A stretch of 63,876 bases of DNA from JBBQVS01 sp038211295 (GTDB lineage Bacteria; Chloroflexota; Ktedonobacteria; Ktedonobacterales; Ktedonobacteraceae): contig JBBQVS010000014.1 of NCBI GenBank assembly GCA_038211295.1, forward strand, positions 1 to 63,876. The letters run 5' to 3'. Under the pieces are notes generated by a model. The model had not been told where the DNA came from. It saw nothing but the letters and a program-made list of their open reading frames with translations, and did no database searches. Position numbers and translations under genes: made by a program. This document shows positions 25,756 through 35,781 of the stretch, one piece after another; position 1 is the stretch's first letter, and every line of letters starts with the position of its first letter.

Positions 25756-26847
25756 ATGACGATATATAAACACTCTATCAAATGGTTTCTCTGTCTTATA
25801 CTGAGCATGTTCGCGCTTGCCGCTTGCGCTAGTGGCAACAGTGGGAATAGTAGTACAACACCCGTTTATCCAACGCAGGCACCCGTCAACGGGTTTGGCG
25901 TCGCGGCGAACCATGTTCACACACTGCTGGCTTTGCCTGACCATGTGTTGTTGTTGGCGACACACTATGGGACGTTTCGCTCGGAGGATAGCGGCACGAC
26001 GTGGAAACAGGTTTCGGGTGCGAGCAACCAGCTTATGCAGGGCGTGATGAACTTCTCGCTCGTCGTAAGTCCCCTAAACGTGCAACGCCTCTACCTTCTC
26101 ACACAGCCACAGATCAGCGGACGCGCCTCCAATATCGGGGTGCTTGGTCTGTATACAAGTGCCGATCAGGGGCGGACGTGGGGACTTGTCAGCAAGACGG
26201 CAAACTTTACATCGGCACTCGATGGCGTCACCTTCGCCGTCGCGGGCAACGTAACATCGGACGAAGTCTATATCTACGTTCGCACGTTGAACACACACGG
26301 CCTCAAAATCAGTCATGATAACGGCAAACACTTTTCCGACACGGGAACGCTGCCGTTTGGCAACATCACCAATATGATCGCGTTGCCGGGTGTCGCAGGC
26401 AGTTTGCTTGTGTATGGAAGCGATGGCATGGCACGTAGCACCGATAGCGGAATGCACTGGCAGGTGGTGCAAAATATCACAGGGAGCATCTTTACACTGG
26501 CGACTGCTGGCCCGCGCACGCCAATTTACGCTTCTGGCGACGAGGGAACATACGTCTCGCGGGACGAGGGTAAGACCTTTTCCTCACTCAACAAAGACTA
26601 TCGACCCAACATCGCAGTCGCGCCATCGCAGCCACAAACGCTCTACACGCACGATGAGACCAGCGTCTACCGCAGTACCGATGGAGGGAAGACGTGGAGC
26701 GAACTACCAGCCGTCAAGGGCAATCATAGCTCGATGACGGTTGATGTAGCCAATCCAGCGCGGGTATACCTGTCAATCTCGTATCCTGTTGAGGTGTACA
26801 GGCTCGATCAGAATAACACAACATGGGCATCGCTGACGCCTAAATGA
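25756..26847 (+). CDS. BNR/sialidase-like beta-propeller lipoprotein
   Basis: The 363-residue protein is exported as a lipoprotein: lipobox LAAC near residue 25. The body carries repeated Asp-box loops of BNR/photosystem-stability (Ycf48) propellers: SEDSGTTW, SADQGRTW, STDSGMHW, SRDEGKTF and STDGGKTW. No sialidase active-site residues are evident, so a binding or assembly role is more likely. It lies 36 bp after the CopC-CopD gene and its stop overlaps the next ATG, so the three form one operon, probably for copper handling or metalloprotein assembly at the membrane. Confidence 0.8.
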   Translation: MTIYKHSIKWFLCLILSMFALAACASGNSGNSSTTPVYPTQAPVNGFGVAANHVHTLLALPDHVLLLATHYGTFRSEDSGTTWKQVSGASNQLMQGVMNFSLVVSPLNVQRLYLLTQPQISGRASNIGVLGLYTSADQGRTWGLVSKTANFTSALDGVTFAVAGNVTSDEVYIYVRTLNTHGLKISHDNGKHFSDTGTLPFGNITNMIALPGVAGSLLVYGSDGMARSTDSGMHWQVVQNITGSIFTLATAGPRTPIYASGDEGTYVSRDEGKTFSSLNKDYRPNIAVAPSQPQTLYTHDETSVYRSTDGGKTWSELPAVKGNHSSMTVDVANPARVYLSISYPVEVYRLDQNNTTWASLTPK

Positions 26848-28001
26848 GAGAAAGTAATAGAAAAGTGAAACGTTTTTTCCTACTTGTGCCGGTGGTCGCG
26901 CTGGTGAGCCTATTTGTTCTGCTCCTTATGCCAACCGCGCACGCCGACGGTGGTGCGCCCAATCTTGCCTACGTCGCGGGAACCAGTGGTGGTATTAGCG
27001 TAATCGATGTGGCGCAACAGGCGGTGGTACGCACAATCAAGACGACAGGTAAGGCCGCGAGTATTCTTCTAAGCAACGATGCGCGTTTCTTGTATGTAAC
27101 GGAGCCGGAGCAAAACCGTGTCGTGGTGTTTGGCGCGAAGGATGGCAACCTTATTTGCGCCGCCAACTTGCCCGAAAAACCAACTCTGCTCGCGCTTGAC
27201 TTGAGTTCCAATAACTACATGCTCTTCGCGGCAGGCAATACCGCAGCAGAGGTACAGGCAATTGACCCGACCACCTGTGCTATCAAGCACACCTATCAGG
27301 TCAGTGGCGGTGTCTACGGACTCGCAGTCGCGCAAGTTGGCTCCGGCATCAAGGGCAGCAACGGCAGCCAACTCTGGGTCTCGGACGCGCGCTCGCTCAC
27401 CTACTTTGATGCGCTCAAGCAAACAAAACTGGGCAGCATTATGATACCGGGTGGGCCACAGTACATCAGTATTCCGTCGGGCGAGACGGTGTACGCCACG
27501 ACGCGCAACGGGACAGTCATAGCAATCGACCTCAACGGGCAACGTGTTGTGCCGTTGGTTACAGGCGGCCCCTTTGGTGCAATGGATTACGACGCCACCA
27601 CGGGCGAGGTCTACGTCCCTGATGGCGCGAAGAGTCAGCTTGTTGTGCTGAGACCAGTCAATCACGGTTCCCCCGCACTCCGTCAGCCGGGGCATATCGT
27701 CGATCTCAAGGGCGCACAACCAGTCTCGATAGCGATTACCAGCGACGGGCAGCTTGGCTTCGCCGCGCTCGCCGACGGCACCGTCGCGATGATCGACGTA
27801 CCCGGACGTGGCATCCTGCAAACGATTCACGTTGGGGGTAGCCCGACCTTCGTCATCACAGGCGTGTATCCACCCGCGCTCGGCACCACGCCCCAGCAAG
27901 CATCAGTGTATACCATCCTGCTCAACATTGGTGCCTACGCCCTCGTCATTGGCATCTTTGTAATCCCGATTGTGCTGTTCAGAAGGTACGCGAAGGCGTA
28001 G
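26844..28001 (+). CDS. YncE-like beta-propeller protein with C-terminal membrane helix
   Basis: The 385-residue protein has a signal peptide, then a seven-bladed YVTN/YncE-type propeller (NLAYVAGTSGGISVIDVAQQ, LLSNDARFLYVTEPEQNRV) and a C-terminal TM helix (ILLNIGAYALVIGIFVIPIVL). The orientation would place the propeller outside, anchored by its tail. Its ATG overlaps the stop of the BNR lipoprotein (ATGA). Third gene of the CopC-CopD operon; a role in copper or oxidase maturation is inference from context. Confidence 0.78.
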   Translation: MRESNRKVKRFFLLVPVVALVSLFVLLLMPTAHADGGAPNLAYVAGTSGGISVIDVAQQAVVRTIKTTGKAASILLSNDARFLYVTEPEQNRVVVFGAKDGNLICAANLPEKPTLLALDLSSNNYMLFAAGNTAAEVQAIDPTTCAIKHTYQVSGGVYGLAVAQVGSGIKGSNGSQLWVSDARSLTYFDALKQTKLGSIMIPGGPQYISIPSGETVYATTRNGTVIAIDLNGQRVVPLVTGGPFGAMDYDATTGEVYVPDGAKSQLVVLRPVNHGSPALRQPGHIVDLKGAQPVSIAITSDGQLGFAALADGTVAMIDVPGRGILQTIHVGGSPTFVITGVYPPALGTTPQQASVYTILLNIGAYALVIGIFVIPIVLFRRYAKA

Positions 28002-28043
28002 ACGGAGAGGAGGGTGTAGTAACATACTATCAAGGAGTGGTTT

Positions 28044-28087
28044 TGCGCCGTTAGCCCCTACCTGATTCTCATGGCATGCACGGCGCA
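28044..28087. terminator. Hairpin between converging yncE-like and chrA genes
   Basis: TGCGCCGT (28044-28051) pairs with ACGGCGCA (28080-28087); the loop is 28 nt. Outside it GGAGTGGT and ACCACTCC could form a second, long-range stem. No clear U-run, so it is a weak call. Confidence 0.45.
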
Positions 28088-28138
28088 CATCCTCAAAAGA
28101 AAAAACAAGTATGCTATTATACTTCTATTACCACTCCC

Positions 28139-29311
28139 TTATACCAGAAACCGCACAACGCCGATTGCTGCACCCGCGAGGATTAGCCAGATGGAGTTGA
28201 TTTTGTAGCGGAGTAGAATTGCCAGCGCGGCAACGGCGATGCCCCACGTTACAACGTCAAGTAACGCACTCTGTGCCAGTTGTACAAGTACGCCCGCGAT
28301 CAGGGCGAGGGCAGCGACGTTGACGCCATTAAGAAACGTCGCAGTCCAGGGGTTGCTGCGTAGCCTGCTCGCGAGAGGATGAATGAACGCGACCAGCACA
28401 AATGAGGGTAGAAAGATGCCGAGCGTGGCGAGTAATGCGCCCTGCCAGCCACCGACAAGGTAGCCGATGAAGGTCGCGGTTGTGAAGACTGGCCCCGGCG
28501 TGAACTGCCCAACCGAGACAGCATCAAGCAACTGTTTGTCCGTCAGCCAGTGTAGGCTCAGCACGAAGTCAGGACGCAGGAACGCCAGCAACGTATAGCC
28601 ACTACCATACAGAACTGCACCAATCTTGAGAAACGTCAAAAAGAGGATGGGCAAACTCACAGGGATTTCACTCACCGCGATGCCTACCATTGTCAGGGTG
28701 TGCCACGCACCACTCGGCATGGACGAGAGAAAAAGGGGCGACACGATACTTACGATAGCTTTTGTTTGCCTTCTCTGCCGAAATACGCGCCCAAGCGCGA
28801 ACAGGAGGCCACCGCCGAGCAGCAGCAACAGATTGTTGACACCCAGCAGATAGAGTAGCAACACTAGCAGGGCCGCGCCAATCGGCAGGACGCTTTTCAG
28901 CGTTGTGCGAGCCAGACCAATCAGGGCCTGTGCTACAATCGCCAGCACCACAGGTTTGATGCCATAGAAGAGCCAGGTGATTTGTGGCAAGGCTCCCAAG
29001 CGTACATAGCACCATGCCAGTGTTAGCACAATTAGCATTGCGGGGCCGATAAAGCACACACCCGCGAGAAACAGGCCGACCCAGCCAGCACGGAGATAGC
29101 CCAGATAGATTGCAAGTTCCGTCGAGTTGGGGCCAGGAATAAGGTTGACAATACTAATAAGGTCAAGAAACCGCTCATCGCTTACCCACTTGCGCCGCCG
29201 CACAAACTCCTCGCGCATCATCGCGATATGCGCGGCAGGCCCACCGAACGCAGTGAAGCCCAGACGTAGAAACGCCCAGGCTACCTCGACAAGCACATTT
29301 TGCTGTTTCAT
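28139..29311 (-). CDS. chrA: Chromate transporter (CHR family)
   Basis: The 390-residue membrane protein consists of two CHR domains of five to six helices each. The first contains LGFTAFGGPAAHIAMM and the family signature NLIPGPNSTELAIYLGY; the second repeats it as GQFTPGPVFTTATFIGYLV. CHR proteins export chromate by exchange or H+ symport; some move other oxyanions. ATG 29311 has GAGGTGG 5 nt upstream; the longer ORF start at 29326 does not. It stands 34 bp downstream of the ABC permease on the same strand. Confidence 0.88.
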   Translation of the reverse strand: MKQQNVLVEVAWAFLRLGFTAFGGPAAHIAMMREEFVRRRKWVSDERFLDLISIVNLIPGPNSTELAIYLGYLRAGWVGLFLAGVCFIGPAMLIVLTLAWCYVRLGALPQITWLFYGIKPVVLAIVAQALIGLARTTLKSVLPIGAALLVLLLYLLGVNNLLLLLGGGLLFALGRVFRQRRQTKAIVSIVSPLFLSSMPSGAWHTLTMVGIAVSEIPVSLPILFLTFLKIGAVLYGSGYTLLAFLRPDFVLSLHWLTDKQLLDAVSVGQFTPGPVFTTATFIGYLVGGWQGALLATLGIFLPSFVLVAFIHPLASRLRSNPWTATFLNGVNVAALALIAGVLVQLAQSALLDVVTWGIAVAALAILLRYKINSIWLILAGAAIGVVRFLV

Positions 29312-29344
29312 GCTGCCACCTCGCACACAAACTTCCTCTTCTAA

Positions 29345-31042
29345 CTACTCGCGGGCAACAATGGCGAGAATTTCTGGCACACGTTCCAGCATACGCGGCG
29401 CGACAATGTTCGTCACAATGATATAGAATGCGGCACCGTACAGAAGCGACGCAGGAATGCTCGCAAGCCAGATTACTTCTGTGTGAAAGTATATCGGCAG
29501 AACTAACGCCGCCGCGACTGGTATAAGCAGCACCAGCATGACAAGCAGAACAACCATGGACATAAAGGCGCGAAGACAACCTGCGGAGGATGACGGCGTG
29601 CTGCTACTCGCCTGAAAACCACGCTGTGCTTGTGGCATCCGTTGCGGAAAGAAGATGGACGAGAAATTGCCACAGCCCAGGATAATCCCAATGCCCGCCA
29701 ATCCTATTGCGATAGCGGGAAGGACATATGTCCAGCCTTTTGTAACAGTGGCAGCAACAAGTATCAACAGCAGTACCTCGATAAACCCGATGGTGAACGC
29801 GACACCATTTTTCCCCCATAGTATCTGGCGGGGGTTGATGGGAAACAGGAAAAGACTGGTCAGGCTTTGCCGTTCCATTCCCAGCACGTTCGCGGAAAAG
29901 GTTGTCAGCACAAGCAACGCGTAAAATGGCGCGACCATCACAGCCCAGGGGCCAATACTGTTTACCTGCCCCATCCCTCCCGTATTAAACAGCGTTACCG
30001 CCGCAAGCACAAAGATCGAGATAACCGACGAAAAGATCAGACGCAACAACTGTGGGTCGCGGCGATAGTATTTGATGTCTTTTATTGCTATCGAGAACGC
30101 CTGTGACGATTTGATACGCTCCACAAAGCCGTTTCGAGTAGCGACGTTGGCCGCGGCAACGGGCAGGCCAACGGCGTGTGCTTTGCTGCGTCTCGTGCGA
30201 CGACTACCACCGCTTTCGCTCGCGGTCAAGCCACGCTCAACCACCAGTTGCCAGAGGTACAGTACCAAGACGGTTAGCGCGAACAGTCCGCCCAGCCAGG
30301 CAAAGCTCATCCCCCAATTTCCCTGCGCGGCACGCTCTACCACACGAGCCGCCATGCCGGGGGGAAGCCACTGCAACGACGATGAGATGGTGTCCACCTT
30401 CAAATTGTCGGCTATATGAGACGCGCCCAGGCCACGTAGCACAAGCTGCTGAAAGAGATAACAGGATGACGAAAAAATGCCAATCAGAATAATGCTCAGA
30501 TCACGGAAACGACGGCTCTGTAGGACGCGTGACAGCAGGGCCAGCACCAGTTGACTGATGCCGATGACCTGCGCGTAGAATACAAGCATCGTCACAAACG
30601 CCATCAGCGCGACGGGCAGCGAAAACGCCCAACCTGCGACAACCGCACCCAATACAAGCAACAGACCGACGGTAGGAATGTCTAAAAATGACGTGAAGAT
30701 CAGGCTCAGCATTAACTCGGCGCGTGTAAGCGGGAACAGCGCGAGCTTCGAGATGTCTAAACCCTCGTTAATCGTGAATTGCAGAACGGGCAACACAATC
30801 CAAAGCAGATATATACCTGTCAATACAAGTACGAGCACAAGCCCATTCACGGGGGCGGGCAGAAAACGGTACGCGATAAAGGAACCAACAGCGATGCTGC
30901 CCGTGATAAACAACACGAAAATCATCAAGAATATGGCACCAACGATGCGGCCCACTTGTCCGGCACTGCGGGTATAGCTACGGGCAAAGGTTTTCCAGCG
31001 CAACCAGAACAGCCAGCGCAGTTTGTCAGCATGAACGACCAT
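29345..31042 (-). CDS. ABC exporter permease
   Basis: The 565-residue membrane protein has about 12 to 14 helices and large hydrophilic loops, in the style of the putative exporter permeases of ABC-2-like systems. It is preceded, 55 bp away, by its ATPase on the same strand, so the two form the transporter. ATG 31042 is chosen: AGGAG lies 10 nt upstream, while ATG 31081, 13 codons earlier, has none. Substrate unknown. The loop SGGSRRTRRSKAHAVG around residue 285 is basic and cytoplasmic. Confidence 0.8.
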   Translation of the reverse strand: MVVHADKLRWLFWLRWKTFARSYTRSAGQVGRIVGAIFLMIFVLFITGSIAVGSFIAYRFLPAPVNGLVLVLVLTGIYLLWIVLPVLQFTINEGLDISKLALFPLTRAELMLSLIFTSFLDIPTVGLLLVLGAVVAGWAFSLPVALMAFVTMLVFYAQVIGISQLVLALLSRVLQSRRFRDLSIILIGIFSSSCYLFQQLVLRGLGASHIADNLKVDTISSSLQWLPPGMAARVVERAAQGNWGMSFAWLGGLFALTVLVLYLWQLVVERGLTASESGGSRRTRRSKAHAVGLPVAAANVATRNGFVERIKSSQAFSIAIKDIKYYRRDPQLLRLIFSSVISIFVLAAVTLFNTGGMGQVNSIGPWAVMVAPFYALLVLTTFSANVLGMERQSLTSLFLFPINPRQILWGKNGVAFTIGFIEVLLLILVAATVTKGWTYVLPAIAIGLAGIGIILGCGNFSSIFFPQRMPQAQRGFQASSSTPSSSAGCLRAFMSMVVLLVMLVLLIPVAAALVLPIYFHTEVIWLASIPASLLYGAAFYIIVTNIVAPRMLERVPEILAIVARE

Positions 31043-31097
31043 ACGTGTATTTCTCCTCTTCACAAGCAATGTTTCAACCATGGCGAAAGACTACTCT

Positions 31098-31955
31098 TTA
31101 CTCAAGCCAGCTCAGGTTGTGATTTTCGTTTTGCACGCCAATCACATTGAGGAAAATATCCTCCAGTGAAGCGTCCTTGTTGTTGCCACTGGCGCGGTCA
31201 CGCAAATCTTGCAGCGTCCCCTCGGCGACCAGCACGCCTTGATTGATAATACCGACGCGGGTACACAGCCGCTCGACGACCTCCATGATGTGAGAAGAGA
31301 AAAAGATCGTTGTGCCATGCTGTGTCAGCTCATGCAGAATGTCGCGCACGGCGCGCGAGCTAACGGGGTCGATACCCTCGAATGGCTCATCCAGAAACAG
31401 CACCTGTGGACGGTGAATAATCGCGGCGGCAAGCGCGACCTTTTTTCGCATTCCAACCGAATAATCCACAACTAGTTTGTCGGCGTCGTCCGCGAGTCCC
31501 AGCACATGGAGCAGCTCTTCCGTGCGGCCTCGCACCTCGCGTTCAGGGACGCCATACATGTGACCGGCGAAGGTCACAAACTCGCGCCCACTCAGTCGCT
31601 CATAGAGATTGAGATATTCAGGCAACACCCCCATAAGCGCGCGGGCGCGTAGCGGGTCGCGCCATACATCGACGCCCCCAACATGTATCGTGCCAGCTGT
31701 TGGTCGCAGCAGACCAACCATCATTTTGATCGTTGTCGATTTGCCTGCGCCGTTTGGCCCCAGAAACCCGAAGAACTCGCCAGAGCGAACCGCGAGATTG
31801 AGATGGCTTACCGCGATCTTTTGCCCGAAAGCCTGCACAAGGTCACGTGTCACGACGGCGTAATCCGCCGTATTGCTCGCAGCAGGGACAGCAACATGCG
31901 GTGTTGCCTGTTCCGCAGGCGATGGAGGAATGTTCTGCTCAGGAAACGTTGTCAT
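31098..31955 (-). CDS. ABC transporter ATP-binding protein
   Basis: The 285-residue ATPase has Walker A GPNGAGKST, a Q-loop region (MGVLPEYLNLYERLSG), the signature YSVGMRKKVALAAAI (a variant of LSGGQ), Walker B VLFLDEPFEGIDP and the H-loop SSH. The form fits single-subunit ABC-2 exporters. About 40 Ala/Pro-rich residues precede the domain. It is the first gene of the operon with the permease at 29345-31042. Confidence 0.9.
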   Translation of the reverse strand: MTTFPEQNIPPSPAEQATPHVAVPAASNTADYAVVTRDLVQAFGQKIAVSHLNLAVRSGEFFGFLGPNGAGKSTTIKMMVGLLRPTAGTIHVGGVDVWRDPLRARALMGVLPEYLNLYERLSGREFVTFAGHMYGVPEREVRGRTEELLHVLGLADDADKLVVDYSVGMRKKVALAAAIIHRPQVLFLDEPFEGIDPVSSRAVRDILHELTQHGTTIFFSSHIMEVVERLCTRVGIINQGVLVAEGTLQDLRDRASGNNKDASLEDIFLNVIGVQNENHNLSWLE

Positions 31956-32417
31956 ATATCAATCCTTCTCTTTTCGCTACATTCTCAAATTTCCATATAA
32001 CTATCTGCTATAGAAGGTGTACCATGAGGAAACATCTTTTGTCAAGAGCTTCTTATAAAGGAAAACGCGAGATAGAGCTATTCATCAAATTGTGTGTGAT
32101 ACGCGTTGTTGAGCTTGTGCCACAGGCTAACAACAACTTTTGAGGATGCCTCTATCTCCCTTGACATGCCTATACTGTACTGCTACTATTGGCGTAAGTT
32201 CAACGCTTATCGTGTTGTTCTTATCAGTAGGAAATACGTCTTTCATACAGGAGTGAGTGCTAAGGGCGGACAATTGGAGACAGTGAGCCATCTCGCAGAG
32301 GATAAATGAAATAGTTCACAGACAAATCACACAAAGAATTTTATACTATTATAAAGCATGACACACCGGAAGCACACAGGCACGACGTGACCCGCAGAAC
32401 GAGAGGGAGAATATTTA
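31956..32417. other. Intergenic promoter region between divergent units
   Basis: No gene is supported here. It contains a good sigma-70-type promoter at 32161-32189 facing the FHA gene; short ORFs on both strands lack ribosome-binding sites and plausible composition. Confidence 0.5.
32161..32189 (+). promoter_or_regulatory. Predicted sigma-70-type promoter of the FHA gene
   Basis: TTGACA (32161-32166) and TACTAT (32184-32189) are 17 nt apart. The FHA gene begins 229 bp downstream, leaving a long leader without an evident riboswitch. Confidence 0.5.
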
Positions 32418-33890
32418 ATGGATGCAGTACTTACTGGCCCAAATGGTCTCATGCAACTCAGTCCAAACGTTACAATGCTTGGACGCACGCCAGACAATCA
32501 AGTAGTGGTCAATGACGCGAAAGCATCATCGCACCATGCCGAAATTCGTGCGACGGGCCAAATCTACACGATTACCGATTTTGGCAGCACCAACGGCACT
32601 TTTGTGAATGGGCAACAACTGGGCAACAATATGCCGCGTGTACTCATGACAGGCGATACGATCCGCATTGGCGACACTGTTTACGCCTTTGAAATACGTA
32701 CTAATCAGCAAGTCGGGTCGGGTGTCTACAACAATCAAGGCCCAAATCCAAATTTCGCGCCAACCCAGCTCGCCCCGCCGTCACAGTATCCCGGCACAGC
32801 CTATGGTGGCAACCCACCCGTTATGCCAAATCCACCGGGCTACCCCCCTGTACAACCATTGGGCAACTACCAGCAACCCTACTCACCTCAGCAAAGCAGC
32901 TTTCCGTCAGCGTCGGGTGGCTCCTCTGGCTTCAATCAGTACAATCAGGCACCGTTGCAGGGGGCGTATACTCCACCACCACCGCCGCCGCAATACAATC
33001 CCGCGTCCATGCCCGGCGCGTATCCTCAACAGGCATATCCTCAGCAAGCGGGCGGCCCTTCACCATATGTATCACCACCAGCGACACCACCCAAACGCTC
33101 CGGCGGTCTACGAACAATTCTCCTTGTGGGTCTGGCATTGATCGTCATTCTCGGCGCGGCAGGGACGTTTTTTGTGGTTCACAACAATCAGGTCGCAGCT
33201 GATAATATACACGCAACCGCGACCACCCAGACCGGCACCGCGAATACAAAAGCCACCACCATCGCAGTCGCGCAGGCAACCGCTACCGCGGTGCTTAATG
33301 CAACCGCGACTGCTGGCGCACAGGGAACGATTCAAGACGGGTCATACGCAAGCGGTTCGGTTGTGCTCGCTGACCCTATGAAAGACAATAGCGGCGGCTA
33401 CAAATGGCAGGAAGACAACAATTGCAGTTTCTCGCAGGGAGTTTACGAAGTCAAAGAGGCGAAGCAAAACACCTTTAGTTCTTGTTTTGCAACAAATACA
33501 TCATTCAGCAATTTTTCCTATCGTGTGGCATTAACGATTCTTAAAGGTGATTGTGCGGGTATCGTGTTTCGCGGTGACGTGAACAGCAGCAAGCAATACT
33601 ACTATGAGATTTGTCAGACTGGAACATACGACCTTGTGGTCTTCGATGGCAATGCAGGCAAATACCTGATTAAGCCCACTAACAGTAGCGCGATTAAAAC
33701 TGGCAGCGCGATCAATGTTGTCGCGGTCACTGCGAATAACGACACATTGCAAGTGTTCGTGAATTCCATGCCGCTCAGCACGGTGCAAGACGCCACGCTC
33801 ACAAGTGGGAGTATCGGCGTTATCGCGGTCAACGACAAGAGTAGTAATACAGACGTTGGTTTCGCGGGCGCGAAAGTCTGGAAGATATAA
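32418..33890 (+). CDS. FHA-domain membrane protein with external DUF1080/LamG-like domain
   Basis: The 490-residue protein starts with an FHA phosphothreonine-binding domain (residues 5-95; LGRTPDNQVVVND, SHHAEI, GSTNGTFVNG). A Pro/Gln/Tyr-rich disordered linker (100-225) leads to a TM helix (TILLVGLALIVILGAAGTFFVV), an Ala/Thr stalk and an external beta-sandwich domain of the 3-keto-disaccharide-hydrolase/LamG type (YSYRVAL-, GIVFRGD-like strands, ending in AKVWKI). Inside it should bind phosphorylated partners such as Hanks kinase targets; outside it may bind sugars. AGGGAG precedes the ATG. Confidence 0.85.
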   Translation: MDAVLTGPNGLMQLSPNVTMLGRTPDNQVVVNDAKASSHHAEIRATGQIYTITDFGSTNGTFVNGQQLGNNMPRVLMTGDTIRIGDTVYAFEIRTNQQVGSGVYNNQGPNPNFAPTQLAPPSQYPGTAYGGNPPVMPNPPGYPPVQPLGNYQQPYSPQQSSFPSASGGSSGFNQYNQAPLQGAYTPPPPPPQYNPASMPGAYPQQAYPQQAGGPSPYVSPPATPPKRSGGLRTILLVGLALIVILGAAGTFFVVHNNQVAADNIHATATTQTGTANTKATTIAVAQATATAVLNATATAGAQGTIQDGSYASGSVVLADPMKDNSGGYKWQEDNNCSFSQGVYEVKEAKQNTFSSCFATNTSFSNFSYRVALTILKGDCAGIVFRGDVNSSKQYYYEICQTGTYDLVVFDGNAGKYLIKPTNSSAIKTGSAINVVAVTANNDTLQVFVNSMPLSTVQDATLTSGSIGVIAVNDKSSNTDVGFAGAKVWKI

Positions 33891-33960
33891 GCGGGGCTAG
33901 CCCTGAGTGAGACAGGAGAAAACACGCTACGATCTGTAGGGGCGGTGCTTCTACGCTAGT

Positions 33961-34818
33961 ATGTTTTCGCTTGCAGAAAGAAAAGAGCACATGGCGCAAT
34001 TTATGCAGTTTCCAACTGAACGCGAACGAGTGATTAGGAGTGGCAGCACAAGCGTTGGTATTATCCCTGAACTAAGCCTCGTCTCACACTTCCAAGTGGG
34101 GACGTGGGAAGTTCTTTACAGGCCAACCGAAACGGGCAATGTCAAACGTTGGGGCCTGCCACTGATGATTCCCAATTTCTCGCGTCTGCAAAACGGCATC
34201 TTCAAAGAAAGAGGAACGACGCTTCCCATTCACGGCTTTGGTCGTAACTTGCCGTGGACGGTTGTCGCTCATGAGGATGCGAGTATCAGCATTCAGCTCA
34301 CCAGTAGCGACGCAACGCGCCACGACTACCCTTACGAATTCACCTTCACCGCTACCATCACGGTACAGGAAGAGATATTGTTGTACACGCTGACAATGGA
34401 GAATCGCAGCGATGAGATCATGCCAATCGCGCCCGGCTTTCATCCTTATTTTACCGTTGAGCAGACCGAGAAGCCCGGACTTGTAGTGACAACCATTCCC
34501 GACTTTGAGGTTAGCGCGTTCCAGTGGGACGTGAAGCCGCCCGACAATCCCTATAATTTTCCGCATACAGTAACGGTTCAGGTGCCGCAACATGGAACAT
34601 TGACCATCGAGGAACTGCCTGACGCAGGCGAGTATAAACTCAAAAATATACAGGTTTGGTCGGAGCCAGCAGAGAAGCCCGATCACAATTTCGTCTGCTT
34701 CGAGCCAATCGTCACCAGCGAGGATGGTCTCAATCGGCCCGCAGACCGTTTGAACATTACACCACATAGCACGCAGCGTATCCTGTTACAATTGAGAGCG
34801 CGTGAGACGGCCCGTTAG
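33961..34818 (+). CDS. Aldose 1-epimerase-family protein
   Basis: The 285-residue protein has the galactose mutarotase fold pattern: LPIHGFGRNLPW (first catalytic-site His), FHPYFTV (second His) and a late Glu in CFEPIVTSEDGL. Members interconvert aldose anomers or, in the YeaD group, act on hexose-6-phosphate. The length and motif set fit either. Two starts are possible: ATG 33961, or ATG 33991 with AAAGAG before it; the shorter removes ten residues. It is followed by the hairpin at 34832-34879. Confidence 0.78.
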   Translation: MFSLAERKEHMAQFMQFPTERERVIRSGSTSVGIIPELSLVSHFQVGTWEVLYRPTETGNVKRWGLPLMIPNFSRLQNGIFKERGTTLPIHGFGRNLPWTVVAHEDASISIQLTSSDATRHDYPYEFTFTATITVQEEILLYTLTMENRSDEIMPIAPGFHPYFTVEQTEKPGLVVTTIPDFEVSAFQWDVKPPDNPYNFPHTVTVQVPQHGTLTIEELPDAGEYKLKNIQVWSEPAEKPDHNFVCFEPIVTSEDGLNRPADRLNITPHSTQRILLQLRARETAR

Positions 34819-34831
34819 TACGCAGAAACAA

Positions 34832-34879
34832 GCAAGAAGACCGCGCCTTTAATGAAAGATGAGAGTGTGGTCTTCCTGC
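34832..34879. terminator. Hairpin terminator after the aldose epimerase gene
   Basis: GCAAGAAGACC (34832-34842) pairs with GGTCTTCCTGC (34869-34879), one mismatch, 26-nt loop. It sits between converging genes. Confidence 0.5.
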
Positions 34880-34899
34880 CTTACATGCTTAGCGGTTAA

Positions 34900-35292
34900 T
34901 TAGACGTGGAAAGCAGGACGTACCTTGCTGTCCGCGAACATGTAGATGATGATTATAGCAGCGATGATAATGCTGACCGCTTGAGCCGCGAAGGTGCTTC
35001 TACCTGTAGCGATATTGACGATGGCGAGTACAAGACCTATCGCCTCAAGAATGACTGTCGCCCAGAACGCCCAGGGTTTAAGCGTCCAGAGACCGTAGGC
35101 CAGCACAAGATTAGCGATACCAATAATGAGTGCGAAAACAACCAGAACAATACCAATCGCACCAGACCCTACGGCGAACAGTACAGTAAGTGCGCCAATG
35201 ACGGCTAGGATGCCACTGAGGGCTGTAAGAACGGCGATAATCGTGATGCCAAGAGGGCGGCGGCGTGGTGCATTCATCGTCATGTTGTCCAT
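34900..35292 (-). CDS. Four-helix membrane protein, unknown
   Basis: The 130-residue protein is almost wholly made of four membrane helices after a short basic N-terminus (NAPRRRPLGITIIAVLTAL). The pattern RPLGITIIAVL and the helix LAYGLWTLKPWAFWATVI resemble small DUF2127-type membrane proteins, but no function is known. ATG 35292 is chosen because AAGGAG precedes it; the longer ORF start lacks one. It is monocistronic. Confidence 0.72.
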   Translation of the reverse strand: MDNMTMNAPRRRPLGITIIAVLTALSGILAVIGALTVLFAVGSGAIGIVLVVFALIIGIANLVLAYGLWTLKPWAFWATVILEAIGLVLAIVNIATGRSTFAAQAVSIIIAAIIIIYMFADSKVRPAFHV

Positions 35293-35781
35293 GAAAATCT
35301 CCTTACATTCTACACGAGTGATTGTCAACGTATAGTGCTGACGTTTAATGATGCGTTATCTACTACAGCAAATAGCACACTACTACATATATTACTCTTG
35401 AGACAGGGAAAAAGGAGACAAAGAACAGAGCAGTTTTTTATAAGTAGAATAGAATGGCAGCTAGAAGCGTGACAGATACGGCCCAACCGTGTAAAATAGC
35501 AACGAGATTGCCTAGTTAAACGTATGTTAAGTATACTGTGTTGAGTAATAAAGAATGGGACACCCTTACCCGAAAGGGAGATGGCATGTCTCTTTTTCTT
35601 TGATACAGAAATCAATTACCAGCATCATACTCAGCGAAGTGGTCAGGACACTCCCCTGAAAACACGTCTAGTCGCAAAGTATATGCGTAAGTTACAATAG
35701 AAGTATAGTATGGCCCACTTTCCCTTTGCATGTGTTTTTAGGGATCATGCATGTCGGAGGCGCAGAAAGCAGGTAAGCACA
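35293..35781. other. Intergenic region upstream of ftsH
   Basis: No gene is supported. A TATAGTATG-like -10 element lies just before 35710. The in-frame extension of ftsH from 35710 is Arg/Cys-rich and unlike FtsH, so it is taken as leader. Confidence 0.45.

Noticed and set aside
27069..27899. 276-codon minus-strand ORF opposite the YncE-like gene
   Set aside because: Composition is unlike a protein of this genome, and the plus strand has clear propeller repeats and operon coupling.
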